Part shown: positions 1 through 8,263 of the stretch, piece by piece | How positions within the stretch are numbered: the stretch's first letter is position 1 | Layout of the letters: each line of letters starts with the position of its first letter | Origin: Pelagibius sp. CAU 1746 | Lineage (GTDB): Bacteria; Pseudomonadota; Alphaproteobacteria; Kiloniellales; Kiloniellaceae | DNA length: 64,000 nt | Assembly (NCBI RefSeq): GCF_039839785.1 | Contig: NZ_JBDOQT010000001.1 | Coordinates: 3,410,001 to 3,474,000 of the forward strand | Direction: 5' to 3' | Made by a program: the position numbers and the translations under genes | Notes under the pieces: model-generated | What the model was told of the DNA's origin: nothing | The model's input: the letters and a program-made list of their open reading frames with translations, nothing else | Database searches by the model: none

Positions 1-324
1 CCGATCCACCACGGCCTGGCCACCGCCCTGGGCCTGGAAATCACCCTCGCCTGGTCCGCCGCGGAAGATGACGGCTGTTTCGCCGCCGCGGCGCGGGCCT
101 GCGGCCTGACGAGCGCGGAAGACCTGCCCGGCTGGTACAGCGGCCTCATGACCCGCTGCGGCGTCGCGCGCCGCCTGCCCGAGGCCTTCCGAAGCTTCGA
201 CGCCGCAGCCCTGGCCGCCGAGATGCGGGCCGCGGAGAACCAGCCTATGCGCCTGGCCAGCGCCCGCGAGGTCACGGAAGCCGACATCGACCGCTTTGCC
301 GGCGCTATGATGGCCCTCGCCTAG
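1..324 (+). CDS. Iron-containing alcohol dehydrogenase, C-terminal fragment (truncated by window edge)
   Basis: An open frame runs from base 1 to a TAG at 322-324 and gives about 107 residues. The fragment begins PIHHGLATALGL, which matches the helix near the metal site of group III Fe-dependent alcohol dehydrogenases, where a His-x-x-Ala/Gly-x-Ala pattern follows the last iron ligands. It ends with the usual region in which a short Arg/Ser/Ala segment precedes a helix starting (T/V)EADIDRFA. The catalytic N-terminal part lies outside the window, so substrate cannot be judged. It probably forms an operon with the enolase-superfamily gene that starts 39 bases downstream on the same strand. Confidence 0.7.
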   Translation, partial: PIHHGLATALGLEITLAWSAAEDDGCFAAAARACGLTSAEDLPGWYSGLMTRCGVARRLPEAFRSFDAAALAAEMRAAENQPMRLASAREVTEADIDRFAGAMMALA

Positions 325-363
325 AGTCGCCCGACCGAGAGCCGAAGGAGAGCGGACCTACTC

Positions 364-1485
364 ATGACGATCATCGCCCGCATCGACGTCAGCCACCACC
401 GCCTGCCCCTGGACCCGCCTTTCGTGGCGAGTTGGGACGGCCGCCCGCGCCAGCACTTCGACGTCACCGTGGTGCGGGTCACCGACAACGAGGGGCGCGT
501 CGGCATCGGCTCGGGCGACCTGCTGCTCGGCCTGCAGGGACACGAGGACCTCTTCATCGGCCAGGACCCCCGCCGCGTGGAGCGCCACTACGAGGTGCTG
601 TCCCACATCCAGTTCCACTACGGGCGCTGCTGGCCGCTGGATTTGGCGCTCTGGGACCTGACCGGCAAGATCACGGGAGAGCCGGTGTGGCGCCTGCTGG
701 GCGGGCGCAGCGACCGGGTGCGGGCCTATGCCTCCTCCGGCGTGCTGCGCGACCCCAAGGCCATGGCGGAGACCGCCGAGCGCTTCGCCGAAGCCGGCTT
801 CGGCGCCATGAAGGTCCGCTTCCATCGAGGGCATCGCGGGGGCGACTGGCGCGACGACATCGCGGCGCTGGAATCCGTGCGCGAGCGGGTCGGTGCTCGA
901 TTGGAGCTGATGGTGGACTGCAACCAGGGTTGGCGCATGCCCTGGGACACCGAGGCCCCCTGGACGCTGAAGGACGCCATCGCCGTGGCGCGGGAACTGG
1001 AGCGCCTGGACGTCTACTGGATGGAGGAGCCGCTGCACCGCGCCGACCGCGACGGGCTGAAACGCCTGCGGAATTCCGTCGACCTGCGCATCGCCGGCGG
1101 TGAGATGACGCGCGAGCTCTACGAGTTCCGCGACCTCATCGCCGAGGGTTGCCTCGATGTGGTGCAGCCCGACTGCGCCCTGGTCGGCGGCATCACCGGC
1201 CTGCGCCGGGTGGCGGTCATGGCGCGGGAGTTCGGTATCGCCTTCACGCCGCACACCTGGTCCAACGGCTTCGGCGTGGTGGCCAACACCCACCTTGCCG
1301 CCGGGCTGGGCGAAGCCGCCTTCATCGAGTTCCCCTTCGATCCGCCGGAGTGGAGCCTCGAGCGGCGCGACTATCTGCTGACCCAGCCCTTCGCCCAGAA
1401 GGACGGCTGGCTACAACTCGGCGAGGCCCCCGGCTTCGGCGTGGAGCTGGACGAGGCCACCCTGGCGGCCACAAAAATCGGATGA
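364..1485 (+). CDS. Mandelate racemase/muconate lactonizing enzyme family protein (enolase superfamily)
   Basis: The 373-residue protein has the two-domain enolase-superfamily layout: an N-terminal capping domain (about 1-125) and a TIM barrel carrying the metal and acid/base residues. Visible residues are Lys150-x-Arg152 (the usual K-x-K with Arg in the second place), metal ligands Asp185, Glu221/222 and Glu247, an Asp270-His297 dyad and Glu322 in FIEFP. This is the mandelate-racemase arrangement, so proton abstraction next to a carboxylate is expected, for example sugar-acid dehydration or racemisation. The Arg in place of the second Lys argues for His297 as the main base. The start is supported by GAAGGAGAG at about 340-350. 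It follows an Fe-type alcohol dehydrogenase, suggesting polyol or sugar-acid catabolism. The substrate is unknown. Confidence 0.85.
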   Translation: MTIIARIDVSHHRLPLDPPFVASWDGRPRQHFDVTVVRVTDNEGRVGIGSGDLLLGLQGHEDLFIGQDPRRVERHYEVLSHIQFHYGRCWPLDLALWDLTGKITGEPVWRLLGGRSDRVRAYASSGVLRDPKAMAETAERFAEAGFGAMKVRFHRGHRGGDWRDDIAALESVRERVGARLELMVDCNQGWRMPWDTEAPWTLKDAIAVARELERLDVYWMEEPLHRADRDGLKRLRNSVDLRIAGGEMTRELYEFRDLIAEGCLDVVQPDCALVGGITGLRRVAVMAREFGIAFTPHTWSNGFGVVANTHLAAGLGEAAFIEFPFDPPEWSLERRDYLLTQPFAQKDGWLQLGEAPGFGVELDEATLAATKIG

Positions 1486-1602
1486 GTCATCTCCAGCATT
1501 ACAATCACTGCGCGCAGAACCTCTCGTTGCATTGATTAAGGGTGGATTCACCCAAATCCGTCAATATGCCCACCCCCGGTAAGCAGGGCCGGGAAAGAAA
1601 CA

Positions 1603-2733
1603 ATGCTGCGATGCAGCACGATGGGCTTCACGCGAAGGGGACCGCGCGTGTTCGACGGAAAGTCATTCGACGCGGACGAAGAGGTCCGCTGCCAGGCTTC
1701 GGTGCTGGAAGCCCTGGATGCCATGCATATCGGCATCTCCATCTTCGATGCCGGCCTGCGGCTGATCACCGTCAACAAGGCCTTCATGACCCTGCTCGCG
1801 TTCCCGCCGGAGATGGGCCGGCCGGGCACGCCCCTGGAAGCGCTTTTCCGCCTCAATGCCGAGCGCGGCGAGTACGGCGAGGGGGACATCGGCGCGATGG
1901 TCGAGGAACGCCTGGCATTGGCACGGAAGTTCGAACCGCACAACTTCCGCCGCGAACGCCCGGACGGCACGGTGCTGGAGATCATCGGCACGCCGCTGGC
2001 CTCCGGCGGCTTCGTCACCACCTATGCCGACGTGACCGAGATCACCCGGGCCAAGGAAGCCCTGGAGGAAAAGGAAAGGGAACTCACCCGCCACCTCGAG
2101 GACATGGAGCTGGAACGGGCCATGGTCGAGCAGCAGGCCGTCCAGGTCGTCGACATGGCCGAACAGCTCGCCGTGCAGAACAAGGAGATCGAGGCCAGCC
2201 GCAAGCAGAGCGATTTCCAGGCCCGCCATGACGAGCTTACCGGACTGCCCAACCGGCGCTACTTCACCGAATTCCTGGAACAATCCCTGCTGGTCGCCAG
2301 CCAGGCGGATACGCCGAAGGCCCTGCTTTTCATCGACCTCGACAACTTTAAGCCGGTGAACGATATCCTGGGCCACGACGAGGGCGATGCCCTGCTGAAG
2401 AAGGTGGCTCTGCGGCTGACCTCCTGCCTGCGCGACAGCGACTTCGTGGCGCGCCTGGGCGGCGACGAGTTCGCCGTGATTGCCGGCATGAAGCCGGGCA
2501 GCGGCATCGACGGAATACGCGTGGTAGCCGGACGCCTGCGCGAGGCGCTCAACATTTCCGTGCAGGACTCCGGCCAGCCCCTCTCGGTCACGGCCAGTAT
2601 CGGTGTCGCCCTGTTCCCCGCCGACGCCGGCAGTCGCGACGAGTTGCTCAAGCAGGCGGACAAGGCCATGTACGAAGCCAAGGCCGTAGGACGAAACCGC
2701 ATCGTCTTCGCCGAGGAACTGCCCGACGCCTAG
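1603..2733 (+). CDS. PAS-domain diguanylate cyclase (GGDEF)
   Basis: The 376-residue protein has a PAS_7-type sensor domain (about 30-150, with the DAMHIGISIFDAGLRLI core), a charged coiled-coil linker (about 150-205) and a GGDEF domain (about 210-370). The signature is intact at 286-290 and is preceded at the right distance by an RDSD inhibitory-site motif, so an active, product-inhibited synthase of cyclic di-GMP is expected. No transmembrane segment is seen, so it is cytoplasmic. It is convergent with the formate dehydrogenase operon and has no obvious partner gene. The ATG at 1603 is used; an alternative ATG at 1621 would remove only six residues. Confidence 0.88.
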   Translation: MLRCSTMGFTRRGPRVFDGKSFDADEEVRCQASVLEALDAMHIGISIFDAGLRLITVNKAFMTLLAFPPEMGRPGTPLEALFRLNAERGEYGEGDIGAMVEERLALARKFEPHNFRRERPDGTVLEIIGTPLASGGFVTTYADVTEITRAKEALEEKERELTRHLEDMELERAMVEQQAVQVVDMAEQLAVQNKEIEASRKQSDFQARHDELTGLPNRRYFTEFLEQSLLVASQADTPKALLFIDLDNFKPVNDILGHDEGDALLKKVALRLTSCLRDSDFVARLGGDEFAVIAGMKPGSGIDGIRVVAGRLREALNISVQDSGQPLSVTASIGVALFPADAGSRDELLKQADKAMYEAKAVGRNRIVFAEELPDA

Positions 2734-2764
2734 ACGGCGGCCTCCGGTCTCCCGCCGCGGCGCC

Positions 2765-5557
2765 CTACTCCGCCGCCGCCGCGGCTTTCAGCTTCTCCAC
2801 CTTACAGGCGCAGAACTTGAACTCCGGGATTTTTCCGAAGGGGTCGAGCTGCGGATTGGTCAGCATGTTGGCCGCCGCTTCGTTGAAGCAGAAGGGAATG
2901 AAGACCATGCCCTCCGGCACGTCGCGGTCCGAGCGCACGTTGAGCGCGATCTCGCCACGGCGCGTCGCCACCTTGACCATGTCGCCGGGCTCCAGGTCCA
3001 TGGTCCTGAGCTGGCGCGGGTGCAGGCTGGCCACGGCTTCCGGCTCCAGATTGTCCAGCACCGTGGCACGCCGGGTCATCGCGCCGGTATGCCAGTGCTC
3101 CAGCATGCGCCCGGTGGTCAGCACCAGCGGATAGTCGTCGTCCGGCAATTCGTCCGGCGGCACCAGCTTGGCCGGCACGATCTTGGCGCGGCCGTCGGCG
3201 GTCGGGAACCCTTCGGCGAAGAGGATTTCGTTGCCGGGCACGTCGGGACCGTCGCAAGGATAAGTCACCGAATCTTCACGCACCAGGCGATCCCAGGTGA
3301 TGTTCGCCAGCGAAGGCATGACCTCGGTCATCTCGGTAAAGACGTCCTTGGGATGGCTGTAGGTCCAGTCAAGGCCAAGGCGCTTCGCCAACTCCTGCGT
3401 CAGTTCCCAGTCCTGGCGCGCCTCGCCAGGCGGCGGCGCCACGGGCCGCCCGATCTGCACCTCGCGATTGGTGTTGGTGAAGCTGCCCCACTTCTCTGCA
3501 TGGGCGGAGGCCGGCAATACCACATCGGCGTGCCAAGCGGTCTCCGTCAGGAAGATGTCCTGCACCACCAGATGATCCAGTTTGGCCAGCGCCTTTCGGG
3601 CGTGCGCCTGGTCGGGATCGGACATCGCCGGGTTCTCACCCATGACGTACATGCCCTTGATCTGCCCGGCGATGATGGCGTCAACGATCTCCACCACTGT
3701 CAGGCCGCGCTTGGGATCCAGCTTGGTGCCCCAGAACTTCTCGTAGTGTTCGCGCACCTCATCCAGTTCCACCGACTTGTAGTCCGGGTAGACCATGGGA
3801 ATGAGGCCGGCATCGGAGGCACCCTGCACGTTGTTCTGCCCCCGCAGCGGGTGGAGGCCCGTTCCGGGACGGCCGACCTGGCCGGTGGTCATGGTCAGCG
3901 CGATGAGGCAGCGCGAGTTGTCGGTGCCGTGCACGTGCTGTGAGACGCCCATGCCCCAGAAGATGATCGACCGCTCCGAGCGCGCGTAGGTGCGCGCCAC
4001 GTCGCGGATCGTCGCCGCGTCGATGCCGCAGACCGACTCCATGGCCTCGGGCGAGAAGTCCTCCACCGTCTTCTTGAGATCCTCGAAGCCGGTGGTGTGG
4101 GCCTGGATGTACTGCTCGTCGGTGAGGCCTTCCTCGATGATGGTGTGCAGCATGGCGTTCAGCAGCGCCACATCGCGGCCCGGCGTGAATTGCAGGTGCT
4201 TGTAGACGTAGCGGTTGATCTGCTGGCCGCGCGGGTCCATCAGAATGATTTTCGCGCCGCGCTTCGCCGCGTTCTTCAGGAAGGTGGCGGCCACCGGGTG
4301 GTTCTGCTCCGGGCGCGCACCGATGATGATCATGCAGTCGCTGTCCTTGGCCGCCGTGAAAGGCGCCGTCACCGCGCCGGAGCCGATCCCTTCCATTAGC
4401 GCCGCCACCGAGGAGGCGTGGCACAGCCGGGTGCAGTGGTCCACGTTGTTGGTGTGGAAGGCGGTGCGGATGAGCTTCTGGAACAGATAGGCTTCCTCGT
4501 TGGAGCCCTTGGCCGAACCGAAGCCGGCCATGCCGGAAGGCCCCATCTCGTCATAGACCTTCTTCAGGCCCGCCGCCGCCTTGTCCAGCGCTTCGTCCCA
4601 GCTCGCCTCGCGGAAATGGGTCCAGGGGTTCAGGGGATCGACCTGGTCGTTCCACTTCTTCGGCGCGTCCTCGCGCCGAATCAGCGGCTTGGTCAGGCGC
4701 TGTGGGCTGTAGATGTAGTCGAAACCGAAGCGCCCCTTGACGCAGAGCCGATTCTGATTGGCCGGCCCGTCGCGCCCGTCGATGTAGAGGATCTTGTCAT
4801 CCTTGACGTGGACCGTGGTCTGGCAGCCGACACCGCAATAGGGACAGACGCTGTCCACCGAACGGTCCGCATATTCGGTCCGCGTGCCCTTGTCGTCCAG
4901 CAGATTGGCTTCCATCAGGGCCCCGGTCGGGCAGGCCTGCACGCACTCGCCGCAGGCCACGCAGGTGGAACTGCCCATGGGATCGTCGAAATCGAAGATC
5001 ACCTTGGCGCCGTGGCCGCGGTAGGCCATGCCGATGACGTCGTTGACCTGCACTTCGCGGCAGGCGCGCACACAGAGATTGCAGTTGATGCAGGCGTCCA
5101 GGTTCACCGCCATGGCGGTGTGGCTGTTGTCCGGCGCCCAGGTCTCGCGCGCCGGAAAGCGGCTTTCGGTAACGCCGATGTCGGAGGCCCAGTTCCAGAA
5201 CTTGCTCTCCGGGTCGTGCGAGGTCTCGCGCGCGGGCTGGTCGGCGACCAGCAGTTCGAAGACCATCTCGCGTGCCTTCTCGGCGCGATCGCTGGCGCTT
5301 TTCACCACCATGCCGTCGCGCGGCTCGCGGATGCAGGAGGCGGCCAGCACGCGCTCCCCCTCGATCTCCACCATGCAGGCGCGGCAGTTGCCGTCGGCGC
5401 GGTAGCCCGGCTCCGGCGAGTAGCAGAGGTGCGGGATCTTGGTGCCGTAGCGCGCCGCCGCTTCCCAGATGGTCTCGCCCGGCAGGGCCTCGACGTCCTG
5501 TCCATCCAGGGTGAAGCGAACCACTTCCGTCTTCGGTGCTGAGCTCATGCCGGTCAT
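2765..5557 (-). CDS. fdsA: NAD-dependent formate dehydrogenase, alpha (Mo/W-bisMGD catalytic) subunit
   Basis: This catalytic subunit oxidises formate to CO2 and passes electrons to the flavin subunit encoded just upstream. From the chosen start the protein has 930 residues: a [2Fe-2S] domain (Cys45, 58, 61, 75), an NADH-G-type His-Cys3 region, two ferredoxin-type 4Fe-4S motifs (CINCNLCVRAC and CVACGECVQAC), then the molybdopterin domain beginning CPYCGVGC. The active site reads RLCHASS, so the metal ligand is Cys rather than Sec, followed by the conserved His. The ATG at 5557 overlaps the stop of the preceding gene (ATGA), which favours it over a longer open frame reaching 5737. fdsC and fdsD, which often complete such operons, are absent here. 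Confidence 0.93.
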   Translation of the reverse strand: MTGMSSAPKTEVVRFTLDGQDVEALPGETIWEAAARYGTKIPHLCYSPEPGYRADGNCRACMVEIEGERVLAASCIREPRDGMVVKSASDRAEKAREMVFELLVADQPARETSHDPESKFWNWASDIGVTESRFPARETWAPDNSHTAMAVNLDACINCNLCVRACREVQVNDVIGMAYRGHGAKVIFDFDDPMGSSTCVACGECVQACPTGALMEANLLDDKGTRTEYADRSVDSVCPYCGVGCQTTVHVKDDKILYIDGRDGPANQNRLCVKGRFGFDYIYSPQRLTKPLIRREDAPKKWNDQVDPLNPWTHFREASWDEALDKAAAGLKKVYDEMGPSGMAGFGSAKGSNEEAYLFQKLIRTAFHTNNVDHCTRLCHASSVAALMEGIGSGAVTAPFTAAKDSDCMIIIGARPEQNHPVAATFLKNAAKRGAKIILMDPRGQQINRYVYKHLQFTPGRDVALLNAMLHTIIEEGLTDEQYIQAHTTGFEDLKKTVEDFSPEAMESVCGIDAATIRDVARTYARSERSIIFWGMGVSQHVHGTDNSRCLIALTMTTGQVGRPGTGLHPLRGQNNVQGASDAGLIPMVYPDYKSVELDEVREHYEKFWGTKLDPKRGLTVVEIVDAIIAGQIKGMYVMGENPAMSDPDQAHARKALAKLDHLVVQDIFLTETAWHADVVLPASAHAEKWGSFTNTNREVQIGRPVAPPPGEARQDWELTQELAKRLGLDWTYSHPKDVFTEMTEVMPSLANITWDRLVREDSVTYPCDGPDVPGNEILFAEGFPTADGRAKIVPAKLVPPDELPDDDYPLVLTTGRMLEHWHTGAMTRRATVLDNLEPEAVASLHPRQLRTMDLEPGDMVKVATRRGEIALNVRSDRDVPEGMVFIPFCFNEAAANMLTNPQLDPFGKIPEFKFCACKVEKLKAAAAAE

Positions 5558-7257
5558 TTCAGCTCCTCCGGGAAGTACTTGAGAATTGAGGACAGAGGAT
5601 TGGGCGCGGCCTGGCCGAGACCGCAGATCGAGGCGTCGCGCATGACCTGCGCCAGTTCCTCCAGCAGCGAGACGTCCCAGGTCGCGCGGCTCATCAACTG
5701 CACCGCCTTCTCCGTTCCGTTGCGGCAAGGCGTGCACTGGCCGCAGGACTCGTCCTCGAAGAAACGCATGAGATTGAGCGCCGCGGCCTTCAAGTCATCC
5801 TTGTCGGAGAGGATCACCACCGCGTGGGAACCGACGAAGCAGCCGAACTTGTCGAGAGCGCCGAACTCCAACGGCAGGTCGCCCATGGAGGCCGGCAGGA
5901 TGCCGCCCGAGGCGCCACCCGGCAGATAGGCGCGGAAGGTGTGACCCTCGGCCATGCCGTCGCAGAACTCGTCGATCAGTTCCTGAACCGAGATACCCGC
6001 CGGCGCCAGCTTCACGCCGGGCGACTTGACGCGGCCCGAGACGGAATAGGAGCGCAGCCCCTTGCCGCCGTTGCGGCCGTGGGAAGCGAACCATTCGGCC
6101 CCCTTCTCCACGATGTCGCGCACCCAGAACATCGTCTCGACGTTCTGATTCAGGGTCGGCTTGCCGAAGAGGCCCACTTCGGCGATGTAGGGCGGGCGGT
6201 GGCGCGGCAGACCGCGCTTGCCCTCGATGGATTCCAGCATCGCCGACTCTTCGCCGCAGATGTAGGCACCGGCGCCGCGGCGCAGCTCCAGCGGGCAGTG
6301 CTTCGTGAGGCCCGCGGCCTCCAGCTTGGCGATCTCCTTGGTCAGGATCTCGCGCACCGCCGGGTACTCGTCGCGCAGATAGATGTAGCAGCGCTCGCAG
6401 CCCACGGCCCAGGCCGCGATCAGCGCGCCTTCGAGGAAACGGTGCGGGTCGCTCTCCAGGTAATGGCGGTCCTTGAAGGTGCCGGGCTCGCCCTCGTCGG
6501 CGTTGATGGACATGAGGCGCGGACCGGAATAGCCGCGCACGATCTCCCACTTCTTGCCGGTGGGGAAGCCCGCGCCGCCAAGGCCGCGCAGGCTGGCATC
6601 GGACAGCGCCGCGATCAGTTCCTCCGGCGTGCGTTCGCCGGCCAGGCAGGCGCGCAACAGCTTGTAGCCGCCCTCGCCCTCATAGGCCGCGAAGTCCGTG
6701 TAGTCCGGAACGACTGGGTGATGATCGCCGGCGGCGGCCGCCGTCAGGCTCTCCACGGTGGCGTTGTCCACGTGGCGGTGCCCGACCTCGGCCACCGGCG
6801 CACAGGCGCAGCGTCCCATGCAGGGGGCGGCGACGACGCGGACCTGACTGCCGACTTCCTGGGGCAACGCCTTCAGAAGATCCTGGGCGCCCATCATCTC
6901 GCAGGTGATGGAATCGCAGATCCGGATGGTCAGCGGCGGTGGCGGAGCTTCACCATCCAGCACGATGTCGAAGTGGGCATAGAAAGACGCCACCTCGTAG
7001 ACCGCCGACATCGGCAGCTTCATCTCCTCCGACAGCGCCCGCATATGGCGCGCCGAGAGATGGCCGTACTTGTCCTGAATCAGGTGAAGATGCTCGATCA
7101 GCAAATCGGGCCGCCGCGGCGCGGCGCCGAGCAGCGCCTGGATCTCCTCCAGGGCGTCCGCATCGAGCTGACGGCCCTTGGGCGTGAACGGCGCCTTGCG
7201 GCGTCCCGAACCCGGATGAATCTGCCGCTCGAACGGGCGCGGCGTTCCCTCTGGCAT
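5554..7257 (-). CDS. fdsB: NAD-dependent formate dehydrogenase, fused gamma-beta subunit (NuoE-NuoF type)
   Basis: The 567-residue protein fuses two complex-I-like modules. Residues about 30-170 are the NuoE/FdsG thioredoxin-like [2Fe-2S] domain (cysteines in CDSITC and PCMGRCAC). The rest is the NuoF/FdsB domain with the RGLGGAGFPTG and NADEGEPGTFKD NAD/FMN-binding motifs, CGEES, and the 4Fe-4S motif CGQCTPC followed by CGLGQ. It takes electrons from the catalytic subunit and reduces NAD+. The fused form resembles the two-subunit formate dehydrogenase 1 of Methylorubrum extorquens rather than the separate FdsG/FdsB of Cupriavidus (family knowledge). It lies 130 bases downstream of the SucD-like gene and overlaps fdsA by four bases, so the four genes look like one operon. 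Confidence 0.93.
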   Translation of the reverse strand: MPEGTPRPFERQIHPGSGRRKAPFTPKGRQLDADALEEIQALLGAAPRRPDLLIEHLHLIQDKYGHLSARHMRALSEEMKLPMSAVYEVASFYAHFDIVLDGEAPPPPLTIRICDSITCEMMGAQDLLKALPQEVGSQVRVVAAPCMGRCACAPVAEVGHRHVDNATVESLTAAAAGDHHPVVPDYTDFAAYEGEGGYKLLRACLAGERTPEELIAALSDASLRGLGGAGFPTGKKWEIVRGYSGPRLMSINADEGEPGTFKDRHYLESDPHRFLEGALIAAWAVGCERCYIYLRDEYPAVREILTKEIAKLEAAGLTKHCPLELRRGAGAYICGEESAMLESIEGKRGLPRHRPPYIAEVGLFGKPTLNQNVETMFWVRDIVEKGAEWFASHGRNGGKGLRSYSVSGRVKSPGVKLAPAGISVQELIDEFCDGMAEGHTFRAYLPGGASGGILPASMGDLPLEFGALDKFGCFVGSHAVVILSDKDDLKAAALNLMRFFEDESCGQCTPCRNGTEKAVQLMSRATWDVSLLEELAQVMRDASICGLGQAAPNPLSSILKYFPEELK

Positions 7258-7311
7258 AGACTAGTCTCCGATCCTTGTACGTCCCCCCGCAGGAGGCCGT
7301 CTTACCCTGCC

Positions 7312-7346
7312 GATCGGTGTCGCTGCGGACTTCACCGATACCGACC
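7312..7346. other. Imperfect inverted repeat between the SucD-like gene and fdsB
   Basis: Two 11-base arms (7312-7322 GATCGGTGTCG and 7336-7346 CGATACCGACC) can pair with one mismatch and one G-U pair around a 13-base loop. The repeat sits about 55-90 bases upstream of fdsB inside the putative operon. There is no T run on the minus strand, so it is not an obvious terminator. It could be an RNA processing or stabilising structure or a protein site; I cannot decide. Confidence 0.3.
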
Positions 7347-7387
7347 GTTTATTCCGTATTTGCACGCCGCCCTGGGAGAATGATCTC

Positions 7388-8263
7388 TCAGGCCCGTGCC
7401 GCCTGACGCACGGTCAGGCCGATTTCCGCCGCCGAGGTCGCGATGGTGACACCGGCCGCCCGCAAGGCGCCGATCTTGGCCGCGGCATCGCCCTGGCCGA
7501 AGACGTTCACCGTACCCGCATGGCCCATGCGCCGCTCCGTCGGGGCGTGCAGGCCGGCGACGTAGGCGACGACCGGCTTGGGCGCCGGGTTGGCCTTCAG
7601 AAAGGCGGCGGCCTCTTCCTCGTCGCTGCCGCCGATCTCTCCCAGCAGTACAACGCACTCGGTATCCGGATCCTCGAAGAACAGCTTCAGGCAATCGACG
7701 AAACCCATGCCGTGTACGGGGTCTCCGCCGATCCCGATGGAGGCCGACTGGCCGAGCCGGTAGGTCGATATCTGCTCGATGACCTCGGAGGTGAGCGAGG
7801 CCGAACGCGAGGCGATGCCGACCTTGCCCGGGCGCTCCAGGTGCGCCGGCATGACGCCGATCTTGCAGCGCCCCGGAATCATGATGCCCTGGGAGTTGGG
7901 GCCGATCAAACGGGTGTTGGAGCCTTCCAGGCGCTGCTTCACGCGCACCATGTCCAGCACCGGAATGCGCTCGGTCACGCAAACCAGAAGCTCCATGCCG
8001 GCATCGATCGATTCGATGATGGCGTCGGCCGCGTTGCGCGGCGGCACGAAGACCGCCGAGGCGGTCGCGCCGGTGGCCGCACGGGCTTCGGCAACGGTGT
8101 CGAAGACCGGCAGGCCCAGATGCCCGCGCCCGCCCTTGCCCGGAACCACCCCGCCCACGACCTTGGTGCCATAAGCGATGGCGCGCTCCATGTGGTAGGT
8201 CGCCTGGGCTCCGGTGAAGCCCTGGCAGATGACCTTGGTGTCGCTGTCGATGAGAACCGCCAT
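7388..8263 (-). CDS. Atypical SucD/MtkB-like acyl-CoA ligase (ADP-forming), alpha subunit
   Basis: The 291-residue protein aligns along the whole length of succinyl-CoA synthetase alpha: a CoA-binding Rossmann domain starting with ICQGFTG, GTKVVGGVVPGKGG, GIGGDP, and the phosphohistidine segment RRMGHAG with His248. Several normally constant positions differ. GPNCPG is GPNSQG (121-126) and SRSGTLT is SRSASLT (152-158), so the CoA and phosphate pocket is remodelled. Succinate or malate are possible substrates, but the operon (formate dehydrogenase downstream, oxalate regulon operator upstream) suggests an oxalate- or formate-related acid. The ATG at 8263 shares one base with the stop of the beta subunit; a GTG three bases earlier is less likely. 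Confidence 0.8.
   Translation of the reverse strand: MAVLIDSDTKVICQGFTGAQATYHMERAIAYGTKVVGGVVPGKGGRGHLGLPVFDTVAEARAATGATASAVFVPPRNAADAIIESIDAGMELLVCVTERIPVLDMVRVKQRLEGSNTRLIGPNSQGIMIPGRCKIGVMPAHLERPGKVGIASRSASLTSEVIEQISTYRLGQSASIGIGGDPVHGMGFVDCLKLFFEDPDTECVVLLGEIGGSDEEEAAAFLKANPAPKPVVAYVAGLHAPTERRMGHAGTVNVFGQGDAAAKIGALRAAGVTIATSAAEIGLTVRQAARA

Noticed and set aside
5558-5737. A longer fdsA start giving a 990-residue protein
   Set aside because: The extra residues are an out-of-frame reading of the fdsB 3' end; the ATGA overlap at 5554-5557 marks the real start.
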